Of a stretch of DNA of 64,000 nucleotides, positions 1 through 10,201 are shown piece after piece; position 1 is the first letter of the stretch, and each line of letters starts with the position of its first letter. Under the pieces are notes generated by a model, which saw only the letters and a program-made list of their open reading frames with translations, was not told the DNA's origin and made no database searches. The stretch spans positions 49,954 to 113,953 of the forward strand of contig RSEH01000155.1 in assembly GCA_006503475.1 (NCBI GenBank), given 5' to 3'. This stretch comes from Stentor roeselii (taxonomy: Eukaryota > Ciliophora > Heterotrichea > Heterotrichida > Stentoridae). Made by a program: the position numbers and the translations under genes.

Positions 1-394
1 TTGAAATAAGATTAATAATTCATCATTTCACCAAAAGATAAGAATGATGGTCTAGGTTTATAAATTTAATGCTTTTTACATAATATTGTTAAATGAAGCT
101 AATTCGAATCTATAGGACTTTTTAATAAAGAATAGGATCTTATACAAGAAGAAACTAAATTATTTCAGTTTTTAAAATTTTATATATCGAGATTGTAGCG
201 ATCTTTTAAAGTCTTACTTATTAATAAAAGTTAAAGAATTTCGAATTGATTAAAGAAAGATTCAAAAGTCTTTATGGTTAGATAAATGCAATGAGCGAAA
301 ACTTATTAGATATATATCACTTTTGTAAATACTTTAAGTATTTGAAGAATTATCTGATATAACTTTATCTTCTTAACCCTTTAACCCTGTAAAA
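1..394. other. AT-rich flank without a recognised gene
   Basis: No reading frame of convincing composition is seen here. The last 30 bases before the next ATG carry two TAACCCT-like words, resembling the C-rich leaders seen before other genes of this window. It is probably the 5' flank of the STPG-repeat gene. Confidence 0.5.
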
Positions 395-1075
395 ATGACA
401 TCAAATCCATCCTTCTCCAAAAGCAAGCCATTCCTAGACTCATCAACATCTCTACAACGTGACAATCCATCAATATGGTCCTTTCCAAAAGCCGAGCGAT
501 TCCGTAAAATTCCATCAAATTCAGTGCCTCTACTCGAACTACCTTCAACAATCTCAACACGTTTCACGACTCTAGGAAAAGGCAGCCGTTCAAATCCAAG
601 TCAAAACGCGAATCCAGGTCCAGACCTTTACAACCTTCCAAGCCAATTCGACCCACTTTCAAGAAAAGCAGGAATTTTTTTTGGGTCTGAGCCTCGTCGA
701 AAAATTCGAAAGCCAGAAATAAGACCAGGGCCAGCGACTTATGAAATAAACAGAAGTTTGATTAGAAGTAACAAAGGAGTTAAACTTAAGTCAAGGCATT
801 CTTCACTTAATTCAACTCTTGATAACCCTGGACCTAATGCTTATCAGGTTTCGGAAAAAAGTGTGAAAAAAAACAGGTTTAGTGGAATTAGTCTTGGAAG
901 AGGGAAAAGATATGAATTTTATCATAAACGTAAATTTTATGCAGATAATGTCGATGTTCCGGGACCTGGAAGTTATAATTTAGCCTCGAAGTTTGATTGC
1001 TTTTCTACACCGGTTTTAAGGAATAAACTTTGTTTGAGTCAGGTTCATAAACTTTCAGATTTTGAGATGTTTTAG
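395..1075 (+). CDS. STPG (sperm-tail PG-rich) repeat protein
   Basis: A 226-aa basic protein with at least four spaced PGP-x-Y motifs: NPGPDLYNL near residue 72, PGPATYEI near 113, NPGPNAYQV near 147 and VPGPGSYNL near 192. This spacing of PGPxxY units is the hallmark of STPG/ODF3 (CIMAP) family proteins, which bind axonemal or cortical microtubules in cilia and sperm tails. That role fits a ciliate but is inferred from the family. The ORF begins at the first ATG after a C-rich leader and ends in TAG. No intron is needed. I cannot say which family member it corresponds to, because the repeats rather than flanking domains carry the similarity. Confidence 0.8.
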   Translation: MTSNPSFSKSKPFLDSSTSLQRDNPSIWSFPKAERFRKIPSNSVPLLELPSTISTRFTTLGKGSRSNPSQNANPGPDLYNLPSQFDPLSRKAGIFFGSEPRRKIRKPEIRPGPATYEINRSLIRSNKGVKLKSRHSSLNSTLDNPGPNAYQVSEKSVKKNRFSGISLGRGKRYEFYHKRKFYADNVDVPGPGSYNLASKFDCFSTPVLRNKLCLSQVHKLSDFEMF

Positions 1076-1494
1076 ATAGATGAGAGATAATTTTTTAGGG
1101 TAGAGTATTTATCGAGTTTATATAAAGTGAACGTGGGATTATTAATATTGATTAAAAGGATTTAAAGTTGTAATAATTTTAATTTAAACTATAAGATAAT
1201 CAATAATTCATTAAATATCTTTATTTGATAAATTAACTTAATTTCTTCTTATTAATAACTTTTAAACATTTAATTAGTGCTTCCACTAATACTATTTAAA
1301 AATTTCAAATATATTTCTTTAGTTTTTCTCAAATTCTTAAAAATTTCAAAAATTATATTCATTCAGTGTTTTCCTCCAAATCTCTTACACTTACTAAATT
1401 CTCCTAACATCTTAAATATCAATCAATTATTTTCTCTTAATCACCATGATTTGAACAGATAAATGGCTAATACCTTTAAATCAATCTATTAATA
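1076..1494. other. Intergenic, AT-rich, no supported gene
   Basis: The only open stretch begins at a GTG and is rich in F, L, N and K, as expected from random AT-rich DNA. The segment just before 1495 ends in TTAATAATGG, the start context seen at several genes here. Confidence 0.5.
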
Positions 1495-1827
1495 ATGGTA
1501 GACCAAGTTATTTATGAATTTCCAAATCAAAACTCATTAACCAAGCCTTCCAATCATCCTCCAGAAGAAAAACTTCCAGTTTCAACACTCTATTTCATAG
1601 AAGACCAAGATTCAATCTTAGACTATCTTCCTTCTCTATTCAACGAAAGCACAACCCTGAACCTTTACATAGAAAACCAAGAATCATTATCAATCTTCCC
1701 ATCATCTCCCTTTCAAGGACTCAGAGGTACTTTATCTTCAATATCAACAGTCTGTTCCACAACAAACGGAACCAATCATGAGGCAAGTCCAGAACAAACA
1801 AGTCAATTTGATTCTTTTCTAAAATGA
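1495..1827 (+). CDS. Hypothetical acidic protein
   Basis: A 110-aa ORF with an ATG in the typical TTAATAATG context. It is rich in S, T, E and N with no domain that I recognise; a short SSPFQGLRGTL stretch lies in the last third. Base composition is more balanced than in the flanking spacer, which supports real coding. It lies 147 bp upstream of the Mei2-like gene in the same frame, but the spacer has several in-frame stops and no 15-nt intron that would join them. It could be an upstream exon of that gene if a longer intron exists. Confidence 0.45.
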   Translation: MVDQVIYEFPNQNSLTKPSNHPPEEKLPVSTLYFIEDQDSILDYLPSLFNESTTLNLYIENQESLSIFPSSPFQGLRGTLSSISTVCSTTNGTNHEASPEQTSQFDSFLK

Positions 1828-1974
1828 CTGAAACTAAATAACCATTTCCTTCAAATAATCCTCATCCTCTTCAAAGACCCAACATAATCCAAATTCAGCC
1901 ATTTATAAACTTAAGCATCCACAATCCCATATTAAATCCAGATCAAACTCAAAATATTCCAATCCAATAATTCA

Positions 1975-2859
1975 ATGTCAAGCGCTTTTAACCACCTCTC
2001 ATCTCATCACTCGCAGCATCGAACAATCTCTCCTCGAGAGTTCTCCAAGTCCTTCGACACCTCGATGTTCGAGTACCCAATCGACTTGAATTATCCGAAG
2101 TCTCTTGAAAAATCACCAAGTCCTGAAGTGGTTCCTCCGACTCACCTACTTCCAAGTTTCTTATCAAAGCCTGAAAAGCCTTCAATTTTTCCATCAGTCA
2201 GTTTAAAGCTGGGCAGTAAAGAAAGCTTAAGTAAAGTCGAAGGTAAACAAGTCTCAGAGATGAGTCGATCTTTACTGACAAGTACTTCGAGGCCACGTCA
2301 TTATCAGACGAATAGTTTTGATAGTAGTGATCATTATTCAAGTACAAGTTTTTCTATTAAATCGAGTACTGAAGACTCGAGTCGAGAAGAAAATGATAAA
2401 AGAAGGAAACCGAAAAAAAGACCTTTAGATGAAAGTGAGAAAAATTTTTATGTTATTCGACTTGAAATGATTCAGGGTGGTAAAGACTTGAGGACTACTG
2501 TGATGATCAAGAATATTCCTAATAAGTACACACAGAGGATCTTGCTTGGTGAAATTGATAAGAGGTTTGCGGGAACTTATGATTTTTTGTACTTGCCGAT
2601 TGATTTTAGGGTAAGGTTTAAGTAGAATCGGTGCAATGTTGGATATGCTTTTATCAATTTTGTCAGTCCTTTGGTTATTGTTAGTTTTTTCCAAGAGTTT
2701 AATGGTAAACGATGGCAAAAGTTCAATTCGGAGAAAGTTTGTCAACTGGCTTATGCTAGGATTCAAGGGTTGAATGAGCTGGTTAGTCATTTCCAGAACT
2801 CATCAGTGATAAACCAGGAAGACAATAAAATAAAACCAGTTATCTTATTCAAACATTAA
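1975..2859 (+). CDS. Mei2-like RNA-binding protein (C-terminal RRM), one 15-nt intron
   Basis: Removing a 15-nt intron (2611-2625) joins two frames into a 289-aa protein. The C-terminal 115 residues match the Mei2-type RNA-recognition motif: [14 protein letters not shown] (RNP-like), then [10 protein letters not shown], then across the splice junction [12 protein letters not shown], a [21 protein letters not shown] stretch and finally [10 protein letters not shown]. This order is specific to the third RRM of the Mei2/AML family, which controls meiosis and development by binding RNA. The N-terminal 150 residues are serine-rich and probably disordered. Mei2 proteins of fungi and plants are longer and have extra RRMs; only the C-terminal one is present here. 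The next gene starts 7 bp after the stop. Confidence 0.9.
2611..2625 (+). other. 15-nt intron in the Mei2-like gene
   Basis: The sequence is gtaaggtttaagtag: GT..AG, A at position 10, with an in-frame TAG at the acceptor. Removal restores the conserved LPIDF[10 protein letters not shown] block. Confidence 0.93.
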
Positions 2860-2866
2860 GATATAA

Positions 2867-3265
2867 ATGGCTTTACGACTAGTGAAAACCTTCAGAAAGT
2901 CCATCCCATCCCTTCCAATCCGAGGTCGTCCAGCAGCAAGTGAAGAAATAGTAGACGCTCCAAAAGACTACTACATAGTAAAAGACTACAAGAGGAACCC
3001 ATTCTACATGTCAATAATGATGGCAACACGTCCAGGGTACAAGCAAGACTACGACCCTTTCAAGAAATGGTCAGAAAGAAGAGAAGTAAACTGGGAGCCA
3101 AGATACAAGCATCAACAAATCGACATGTCCCTCGGTTGGTTTCAAATCTTCTTCTTCACCTTCATCGTCGTGGAATTCTTCTTCTGTTTCCACTTCGAAT
3201 CAAAGATCAACAGGCACAACGAAGACCCGTTGAACTACAACTTATCAAGACCTCATGAATATTAG
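2867..3265 (+). CDS. Small single-pass membrane protein, probably mitochondrial
   Basis: A 132-aa protein. The N-terminus (MALRLVKTFRKSIPSLPIRGR) is basic and free of acidic residues, like a mitochondrial targeting peptide. One hydrophobic segment (FQIFFFTFIVVEFFFCF, about residues 93-109) could span a membrane. The rest is polar, with several Y, R and D residues. The size and layout suit an accessory subunit of a respiratory complex, but I do not recognise the family. It starts 7 bp downstream of the Mei2-like stop codon (context TATAAATGG) and ends 35 bp before the next gene. Confidence 0.7.
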   Translation: MALRLVKTFRKSIPSLPIRGRPAASEEIVDAPKDYYIVKDYKRNPFYMSIMMATRPGYKQDYDPFKKWSERREVNWEPRYKHQQIDMSLGWFQIFFFTFIVVEFFFCFHFESKINRHNEDPLNYNLSRPHEY

Positions 3266-3300
3266 ACTTATAGGATAGTTCTAATCACTCTTAATAAACC

Positions 3301-5085
3301 ATGGCCAAATGCGCCTATTGTCACAAAAAAGCCGACTGGTGCTGCAATTGTCAAGAAGGTCAACTTCTTTGCAGGTTTCATACGAAAATGCATCAATCTC
3401 CTCAGTGTCGACTGTCGAAACCACAAGTCACTCGATTTTGCAAAGTGACTCAAAGTGTGGTTCAGATTATACTGAGAAAGCAACTTAATGAAGTCAATCA
3501 ATGTATCAAGGAAGTCACGGATAATACGAACAGATTATTACAGAATATTAAAGAGAAAAGTGAAAAGTTGTTGGAAAGTCTTCTTTTGATGAAGGGAAAA
3601 CTTGATGAAAAGATGAGGAAAGTCACTGAGTTTTGTATTTCTCTTGAAGAGGTTCAGAAGTTACTTTGTGAAGTTTTTATTAGGTGTGATAATTATGGAA
3701 CTGAAGAATTGAAAGTTGTTGATCGATACTTTGGACAACAGTTTTTTAAGGAAGAACCGAAAATGTGCTTGACTATTGCTCATATTGAACAGGCTAAGAA
3801 TTTTTTGAAAAATAACTATCGGCTGTTTGTTGAAGGGCATTTTGACTGTGTTGCTGGGACTTTGGTTTCTAGTGATAATAAACTGGTTGTGTCTGCTGGG
3901 GATGAAACTATTAGGATTTGGGACCTGGAAAAAATGACTCAAGAAGGAATGATTCAATGTCAAGAATCTTCAATCCTCTCAATAACCCTAACACGAAACC
4001 TTAAGTACATCATCGGTGGAGGCAGTGATTCAGTAGTTTACGTCTGGGACTTCAATGATCGTAAAGCAAAATGCGAACTTCGAGGTCACAGCAAGTCAGT
4101 CCTTTGTCTGGCAGTCGGCAAGTCAAACGAAATCGTGGTTTCTGGAGGAGGTGACGGAAAAGTCAAAGTTTGGAACTTCGTGCAAAAGTTTCTCATGGCG
4201 AACTTTGATGCACACTCTAATAGGGTCAAATCTCTTATTTTCACTAAAGACTCAAAATTTATAGTTTCTGGAGGTTGGGATGAAAATGTGAAAATTTGGA
4301 AGTTTAAAAAAAAGTCGCTTTTTATGAGTATTAACTTCAGGCCGGATTATGTTAATTCGGTTTGTCTTACTGAGAACTCCTTGCTTGTTGCAGGACATGG
4401 AAACAAAATTTCACTTTATAACTTAAACTTTAAAAAATTTGAAAAGACCATCAAGGCTCATGAATATCGTGTCAATTCTTTGTTTTTAGCAAAGACTGGA
4501 AAATATTTAGCATCCGCTGGACAAGATAAGATTTTAAAGCTCTGGTTTATGAATGAACTCACTTTATTTAAACAGTTTGATTTGAAAATTGATATAACTT
4601 CAATCTGCTTTTCAATTGATGGCTCCGCGATTATTGTTGGATGTGAGGATAAAACTTTAAAGCGAGTGACAATATCAAAAGAAGAAGTCTCAGACTTCCA
4701 AAGCCACACCGAAAGTGTAACCTGCATAAAAGGTACTCCAGAAAACCAATTCATAATAACAGGAGGAAACGACAACGACATCCGAATCTGGAGTTTAAAA
4801 GATCGAGTATCAATAGCAGTTCTTCACGGCCACTCCGACTGGGTGACTTCATTATTCGTGATCCCCAACAACAAATACCTGATAAGCGGCGGAAGTGACA
4901 AAATAGTGAGAATCTGGAACCTAAAGTCCTACAAATGTGAATACGAGCTAAAAGGCAGTAAATTCGAAATAACAAGTATCACTTACTCCCCGTTAACCAA
5001 CTTACTAGTCACAGGCACCGAAGCACTGGCTTTGGTCTGGAGGATAAAAGACGAAAAGTTGTCAAGCTTCGGGTTTAGTAGTTAA
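3301..5085 (+). CDS. B-box-like zinc finger, coiled coil and WD40-repeat protein
   Basis: A 594-aa protein. The first 36 residues hold a Cys/His array (C4, C7, C14/C15, C17, C24, H27, H31, C36) like a B-box zinc finger. A helical, probably coiled-coil, segment follows at about 55-125. From about 175 to the end there are around nine WD40 repeats; blades are recognisable by GH...V ... D..I.IWDL patterns, for example SAGDETIRIWDL, SGGDGKVKVWNF, SGGWDENVKIWKF, TGGNDNDIRIWSL and SGGSDKIVRIWNL. This is a scaffold-type beta-propeller; B-box plus propeller fusions are common in ciliates. Its partner is unknown. The stop lies only 15 bp from the stop of the convergent WD40 gene. Confidence 0.85.
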   Translation: MAKCAYCHKKADWCCNCQEGQLLCRFHTKMHQSPQCRLSKPQVTRFCKVTQSVVQIILRKQLNEVNQCIKEVTDNTNRLLQNIKEKSEKLLESLLLMKGKLDEKMRKVTEFCISLEEVQKLLCEVFIRCDNYGTEELKVVDRYFGQQFFKEEPKMCLTIAHIEQAKNFLKNNYRLFVEGHFDCVAGTLVSSDNKLVVSAGDETIRIWDLEKMTQEGMIQCQESSILSITLTRNLKYIIGGGSDSVVYVWDFNDRKAKCELRGHSKSVLCLAVGKSNEIVVSGGGDGKVKVWNFVQKFLMANFDAHSNRVKSLIFTKDSKFIVSGGWDENVKIWKFKKKSLFMSINFRPDYVNSVCLTENSLLVAGHGNKISLYNLNFKKFEKTIKAHEYRVNSLFLAKTGKYLASAGQDKILKLWFMNELTLFKQFDLKIDITSICFSIDGSAIIVGCEDKTLKRVTISKEEVSDFQSHTESVTCIKGTPENQFIITGGNDNDIRIWSLKDRVSIAVLHGHSDWVTSLFVIPNNKYLISGGSDKIVRIWNLKSYKCEYELKGSKFEITSITYSPLTNLLVTGTEALALVWRIKDEKLSSFGFSS

Positions 5086-5100
5086 TAGTCATTATTCTAT

Positions 5101-6156
5101 CTATACTGTCTTACTTATCGTGATCAGCCTGATGATCCCGTCAGCGCAGCCTAAAGCGGCCTGCCCCCCTTGATGAGAAAAGTCAACAGAAAACACAGGT
5201 CCAGGTAAATCCATCAACGCTCCAAAAGGTTTATTATAGTTCATCGTATCAAACCATCTCGCTTCATTACTTTTATTCCCCCCAGCCATGATCATCTCTC
5301 CATCATCATGTTTACTAAACTGCGCAGCATAGACATGGCAAGGTTCAGCCGATCTTTTAATCCCAACACCTCCATCCCATTCAAAAGTCACAATAGGTTC
5401 CGCATTTCTAATATCAAATATCTGTATCTGGTCCTTATCCCTCCAAGACCCTGCTAAAATATTATTGTTCTTAATATCCAAAGAATCTCCACAAACATGA
5501 GGTCCGAAAATAGCAGCAACTGAAGAACCTTCTCTTCGATCCCAGATTTGAATAGTATTGTCCCAGCCTCCACTTATCAAAATGTTAGGGTCGTGAGGGT
5601 TGTACTTGACTGAAAAAATTCTGTTGCTGTGACCTTGAGAACCTGCACCTCCTGGTTGAAATTCGCAGACTATTTGTTTGGTGGTCTCGTCGTACATTCG
5701 CACGATTAGGTCTCTTCCTGCAGTGGCGAAGGTCAGGCCGTCTGGAGAGAAATCAGCGCAGTAAAGCTGGTTTTGAGCTGAGAATAACTTGTGTAGACTT
5801 TTGCCTGAAGTCGTGTGCCAGTGCTGGATTGAACCGTCTGCATGCACGGATATTAGAACGTTTTTTGTACGGGCAGATGTCCCGGTCGGACGCCAACGGA
5901 TGCAGGTGCTTGGACGCTTTTGCTCTTCTTCTGATGTGTCGGAACGACGCTGGTTTAGAACGTAGACTAACTTGTTGTTGATTGCGTTGAAAATTTTTAT
6001 TGAACCGTCTTCGCATCCTACTGCTAGGTACTTGTCTTGAGGATCGAATCGAACTGACTGAACTGCACTTCTCCCATCCCCAATAGAGACCTTTGAAAAC
6101 AACTTGCGATTCACATTGTTCGGTTGTAAAAGATTAGACCCGTCGCTTTTTTCCAT
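5101..6156 (-). CDS. WD40-repeat protein
   Basis: A 351-aa protein consisting almost wholly of WD40 repeats: VGCEDGSIKIFN, SVHADGSIQHWHT, TAGRDLIVRMYDE, ISGGWDNTIQIWDRR, AGSWRDKDQIQIFDIR and a final ALGCADGIIRLI. About seven blades fit one propeller. One loop, EFQPGGAGSQGHSNRIFSVKYNP, is longer than usual. It has no other domain, so its role is open. Its ATG follows AATAATAA. It is convergent with the B-box/WD40 gene, and the next minus-strand gene ends 8 bp upstream of its start. Confidence 0.85.
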   Translation of the reverse strand: MEKSDGSNLLQPNNVNRKLFSKVSIGDGRSAVQSVRFDPQDKYLAVGCEDGSIKIFNAINNKLVYVLNQRRSDTSEEEQKRPSTCIRWRPTGTSARTKNVLISVHADGSIQHWHTTSGKSLHKLFSAQNQLYCADFSPDGLTFATAGRDLIVRMYDETTKQIVCEFQPGGAGSQGHSNRIFSVKYNPHDPNILISGGWDNTIQIWDRREGSSVAAIFGPHVCGDSLDIKNNNILAGSWRDKDQIQIFDIRNAEPIVTFEWDGGVGIKRSAEPCHVYAAQFSKHDDGEMIMAGGNKSNEARWFDTMNYNKPFGALMDLPGPVFSVDFSHQGGQAALGCADGIIRLITISKTV

Positions 6157-6164
6157 TTATTATT

Positions 6165-7538
6165 TCAGACTAGATATGAAAGCTTTGCCCGGATAGAAGC
6201 TGCAATGAAATCATTCAATTCTTCCTCATATTGAAGTACTGAGGCCGAGGTAATATCAGAATCTTTCAACTTTTGAATATTTTGATATAAAATCTTTTCC
6301 ATCTTCTGCAATTGTGAAATCGAAGAATGTCCTGAATCTCTCTCGAATTGCGAAACACTTGACAATGAAGGAATTGAAAAAGAAGAAGGACTTGCGGAGT
6401 CTCTTTCTTTCCGCTTTGATGCAAGATAGTCAAACACTGCGACTGGCTTTTTTATGTCTGGCGTTTTTGAGGACTTTGGATGAGGAGTTAAATGAAGTGC
6501 CTTAGTAGGACTTGATGATAATGGCAATTGATCTGGACTTTTTGATATGGAGACTTGGAAACTTCGGCTTTGAAGAGGATTTTCAGTTTTAGAGACTTTT
6601 GATGGCTTTAAAGGGGATTTTGAAGGTTCTTTTAAGGGCGAGTCTGAAGGCTTTGAATGGGATGATGGGTCTTTTAGTTCTACCCGTGGAGCGAAGATGT
6701 CTCTGACGACTTCTGAGTATCGCTTCATTTTTTCTTTCATGCTTTTCTTGTGCTTTTTGAAGTTTTCTGTCTCGAATTCTAACTCGCGTTTTGCCCTGTT
6801 GATGATATTTACTCGTTCAGTGGATTTTTCTTCGAGTTTCTTTATCCTCTTTTTTTCAGCATCTAAAGCAAGTTCCTTATACTTCTTCATATGTTCAAGC
6901 CAGTCCTGCCTCGAAAGTGGCTGATACAAATTCCTTTTTTTCGCAAGTTCATCTTTTCTCCTCTGCAGTTCAGGTACTTCGAAATTAGCCTTAAAAAACT
7001 CTTCCATTTCAACATACTTCGGTTTTCCCTTCACTGTAGATTCCTCTAAAACCGCTTTTTTTTTAATCAACTCTTCCTGCCTAGCCTTTCCTTTCAAAGC
7101 AAGTTCCTGAAGCATTTTCTTTTTTTTTTCATGATTCTGCTGCAACTCATCAAGTTTCTTAACTTTTTCTTCAACATCTTCTCGAAGTGCCTTGATTTGC
7201 ACTTCATCTTCATCAAGTCTTAAAATTTCTTTTCGCAGTTTTTTTTCAATTTTGTGTCTTTTGAGGGTTTCATTGAAATCTTTCGTGTCTGGCGCTGGAG
7301 GAAGTTTGATTTTCATTTTTTCTCTTTTGAGAGATTGGACCAGGTTTTCGATAAGCGTGAGATGCTTTAGGATGGTTCTATGGATGTTTTTCGTGGATGA
7401 TTTATTGACAGGAAAAGATTTTTTTACTTTTTGCAAGGAATTATCAGTGATTTTAAGAATTTTCTACTTTAAAATTACCTGTTTGACCTCTGGGTCGCCT
7501 TTAATTTTCTCGAGTTTAGCTTGCAAAAAAGCTTCCAT
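6165..7538 (-). CDS. Coiled-coil protein with Ser/Pro-rich tail, one 15-nt intron
   Basis: Removing a 15-nt intron (7464-7478) extends the frame upstream to an ATG at 7538, giving 452 aa that start MEAFLQAKLEKIKGDPEVKQ. Residues of about 75-290 are charged heptad-like sequence rich in K, E and L (for example KKLDELQQNHEKKKKMLQEL), so a long coiled coil is expected. About 300-390 is rich in S, P and K and probably disordered. A short helical C-terminus follows. I recognise no family; a cytoskeletal or basal-body protein is plausible but inferred. The gene is transcribed toward the WD40 gene, 8 bp away. Confidence 0.75.
7464..7478 (-). other. 15-nt intron in the coiled-coil gene
   Basis: The sense sequence is gtaattttaaagtag, with A at position 10 and TAG at the acceptor. 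Removal links an upstream ATG-led exon of 20 codons to the main frame. Confidence 0.85.
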
Positions 7539-7626
7539 TTTTAATGATATTGAGTAAATGAAAGACTTGGAAGTTATAACTGCTCAAAGGTAACTTTTAA
7601 ATATTATTACGACTAACCAAATGTTT

Positions 7627-10167
7627 CTAGCAACTTGCAAGACTCGACGCTTTTAACACCTTCCAAACCTTCTTCAAAACTCGATAAAAAATCCATTTCC
7701 ATCCAGTCATCGCTACTAATTTAGTGAGTTCTCTCGCTTTCCTGGCTCTAAACTTTAAAAGATATCCTTCCTTATCCCACCCAATTCTTCTACAAAATGA
7801 TTCCTCACTACTAAAAGAGCTTTTGCTACTTCTAATAGATTCAGAATAATCTCTTCTTCTTTCAACATTTTTTTTTGTTTCTTCTTCATCATTTCTAGTT
7901 TTTTTTATAGAGATCCCAGAAGGTCTCCAAGGCGGTTTTTCATTATTTTTCGATTTTTTCTCTTTTTTCGATTTGGGCTTGCATTTGAACTCGCGGTACC
8001 AAAGGAGGTACTTTTGGAAATCAGTTAGTTCAGATGAATTGTTTCTTTGATGTGAAAGGTTTCCACCGACTGGAAAGCTGAGAGTTGAACATTTGATTTG
8101 TGAGTCTTCTTCTTTGGCATTGAAGATTTTGATAGGACTTAACATGTCGATTTCATGTTCTATTGAGTTATCCAGGTAGTTTTTATGGAGAATCTCGTGA
8201 ATAGCTTCTTTTTTCCCTCGAAGTTCCATTGAAATAAAAGCTGATTGCAAAGCGAGTAGAACTGGAGAAATTAGTCTTGGAACAAGGGATGTTAAAGTCA
8301 AATACATCTGCCCGTTTAGAACATTTGTCAGTTTTGATATGAAAAAAAGACTTTTTATAAGATGGAAACTTTGACGTAATTGAGAAGTCTTCCAGCAGTG
8401 AACTCGAAAAGCCAGGGTGTTAACTGAAGTGTCTTTGTGAAGCTGGTAGACACTTTTATTCATCTCGACTAACCAGCTGTAGGACTTGATTGAACTAAAA
8501 GTCGTGTAAAGACTGCCGTAGACCTTTTTTTTCAAGCTGTTTACCAAAGCTGAACATGACCTCTGGTCTTGAAAATCTCTTTTCACCTGGAAAAAACCTT
8601 GTCCGAAAGCGAGTTTCACCCGCGGCGAGAGGACTTTTTTTAACTTCCATAAACGAAGGTCCACTTTTAACACCCTGAAAAAAAGGTTTTCTTTTTTCAT
8701 GGTTTTTGCTTCTAAAGTCGCTAACACCCTGGCTAACACCTGATTTTTTTTTTCAGTCAAAAGTGCCTCAAGTCCATGATAAAGTAACACCCTGGTCATT
8801 ATATCTTCCAACATTAAAACTCCACTTTTCATGCATTTTTCACGGAAAATCATTAATTCCACATTAATTTTCAACTTTTCTAAAGCTTTAGCTGTGAGTT
8901 GATGTTTGAATTTCAGGTAATTTTTATAAAACATTCCGAAAATTCCTCGGTTTTTAAAGGTCGCTTTGGACTTTTGCTGATAAGCAAAAACTTTCAACTC
9001 TGAGAAGAACTTTTTGAAGATGAAGTTGATGGAATAAACGATTTTTTCACAGCGAGGCAAGTCATTATTTTTCTGAGGTTTGAATACAGGAGAGTTTTCT
9101 AAACTACTTCTCATAAAATCAAGAGTTCCACTGATTCTCACAGATTCTCTTACCTTAGAAATAAGTTTCTTTCCAAATTCAGTTCTTTTATAAGGCAAAA
9201 TCCTTTCTGCCTTTTCTAAAATCGGTTTTGGTTTATCACTTAAAGCAAAACAAATCTGATCACCATTCCCAATAACCTGAAACTTTCCATTTTTCTGATA
9301 AGAAAATCCAGTAAAAGCATAAAGATTGCAATCTTTCTCATCTCTATCACAGTCCAAAGCCCATTCAATAATCCTTCCATCTTCACAACTTGCAATAATT
9401 TTCATATCAACTGCTTTAACACTTTCAATTTTCGAGCTACTTTGCATAGGAAGTTTGACGATTTCAAGACATCCATCAAATACAAAAGCTTCTTGAGAGT
9501 CATTAACAAAAGTGACGAATTTATACCCAGCTGATGAAGAAGTGACACACATTTTCTCGATATTTGGAGGGGCAAAGACTCCAACAGGTCCAGGTCGATG
9601 AGGAGCGCTGTGAGTGTATCCAAGACTGCCAATGATGTAAAGGTACCCGCCGGTAGTAGTGATTAGTGAATAGTTCTCTCCGCATTCAAAACGTTGAATT
9701 GTGAACAAATCAAAAGACTGTCGCGTAGGTGTCGCTGTTGATACCCCTGGGCATCGTCCCCAAAGGTAAAAAGTGCTGCTTAGGGATAAGGCTCCTGCGT
9801 GGGTACTGCCTAGAGATATTTGCTCAATGTTTCGCAACTCGGATATCAGGAAAGGAGTTTTTGACTCGTCGTTTGAATGGCCAAGAACTCCTGATTTTAA
9901 CTTGTCTACTCCTAGAGAAAAAACTTGACCTTCTGATGATAGCAGAAGGGAAGTAAGGCTGTTGCTTGATATGCATGTGATTCGGATTTTTAAAGGTAAC
10001 TGGATTGGAGAGGCCTCTGGGGATTGAGGAATTTTGAATATTGAACCGGATTTGCTCAGACCGAGCCAGGTGTTGTTTAAGGCCTGGATTGACTCGATTT
10101 CGTTCGTGTTCGGGGTTTGGTAGATAAAGGAGTTGAGACTTTTGAATACGAGGATGTATTCTGTCAT
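7627..10167 (-). CDS. RCC1-like propeller with helical repeat region
   Basis: An 846-aa protein. The first 270 residues carry RCC1-type blades: LSSEGQVFSLGVDKLKSGVLGHSNDE, then ISLGSTHAGALSLSSTFYLWGRCPG, then CGENYSLITTTGGYLYIIGSLG. The middle (about 370-670) is rich in K, L, F and R with recurring segments such as AFRVHCWKTSQLRQSFHLI and LEALLTEKKNQVLARVLATLEA, suggesting long helical repeats, perhaps centrin/calmodulin-binding (SFI1-like); that part is inference. The C-terminus is basic and low-complexity. The gene starts just inside a spacer with telomere-like repeats. Several TAACACCCTG words also occur inside its template strand near 8.66-8.79 kb. Confidence 0.75.
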   Translation of the reverse strand: MTEYILVFKSLNSFIYQTPNTNEIESIQALNNTWLGLSKSGSIFKIPQSPEASPIQLPLKIRITCISSNSLTSLLLSSEGQVFSLGVDKLKSGVLGHSNDESKTPFLISELRNIEQISLGSTHAGALSLSSTFYLWGRCPGVSTATPTRQSFDLFTIQRFECGENYSLITTTGGYLYIIGSLGYTHSAPHRPGPVGVFAPPNIEKMCVTSSSAGYKFVTFVNDSQEAFVFDGCLEIVKLPMQSSSKIESVKAVDMKIIASCEDGRIIEWALDCDRDEKDCNLYAFTGFSYQKNGKFQVIGNGDQICFALSDKPKPILEKAERILPYKRTEFGKKLISKVRESVRISGTLDFMRSSLENSPVFKPQKNNDLPRCEKIVYSINFIFKKFFSELKVFAYQQKSKATFKNRGIFGMFYKNYLKFKHQLTAKALEKLKINVELMIFREKCMKSGVLMLEDIMTRVLLYHGLEALLTEKKNQVLARVLATLEAKTMKKENLFFRVLKVDLRLWKLKKVLSPRVKLAFGQGFFQVKRDFQDQRSCSALVNSLKKKVYGSLYTTFSSIKSYSWLVEMNKSVYQLHKDTSVNTLAFRVHCWKTSQLRQSFHLIKSLFFISKLTNVLNGQMYLTLTSLVPRLISPVLLALQSAFISMELRGKKEAIHEILHKNYLDNSIEHEIDMLSPIKIFNAKEEDSQIKCSTLSFPVGGNLSHQRNNSSELTDFQKYLLWYREFKCKPKSKKEKKSKNNEKPPWRPSGISIKKTRNDEEETKKNVERRRDYSESIRSSKSSFSSEESFCRRIGWDKEGYLLKFRARKARELTKLVAMTGWKWIFYRVLKKVWKVLKASSLASC

Positions 10168-10201
10168 TGTTTATTAAGTATTATTTCAGGTTTGGTGATT
10201 T

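Noticed and set aside
1277-1462. Open frame of 61 codons
   Set aside because: It starts at GTG and is low-complexity F/L/N/K sequence as expected from AT-rich DNA; no start context.
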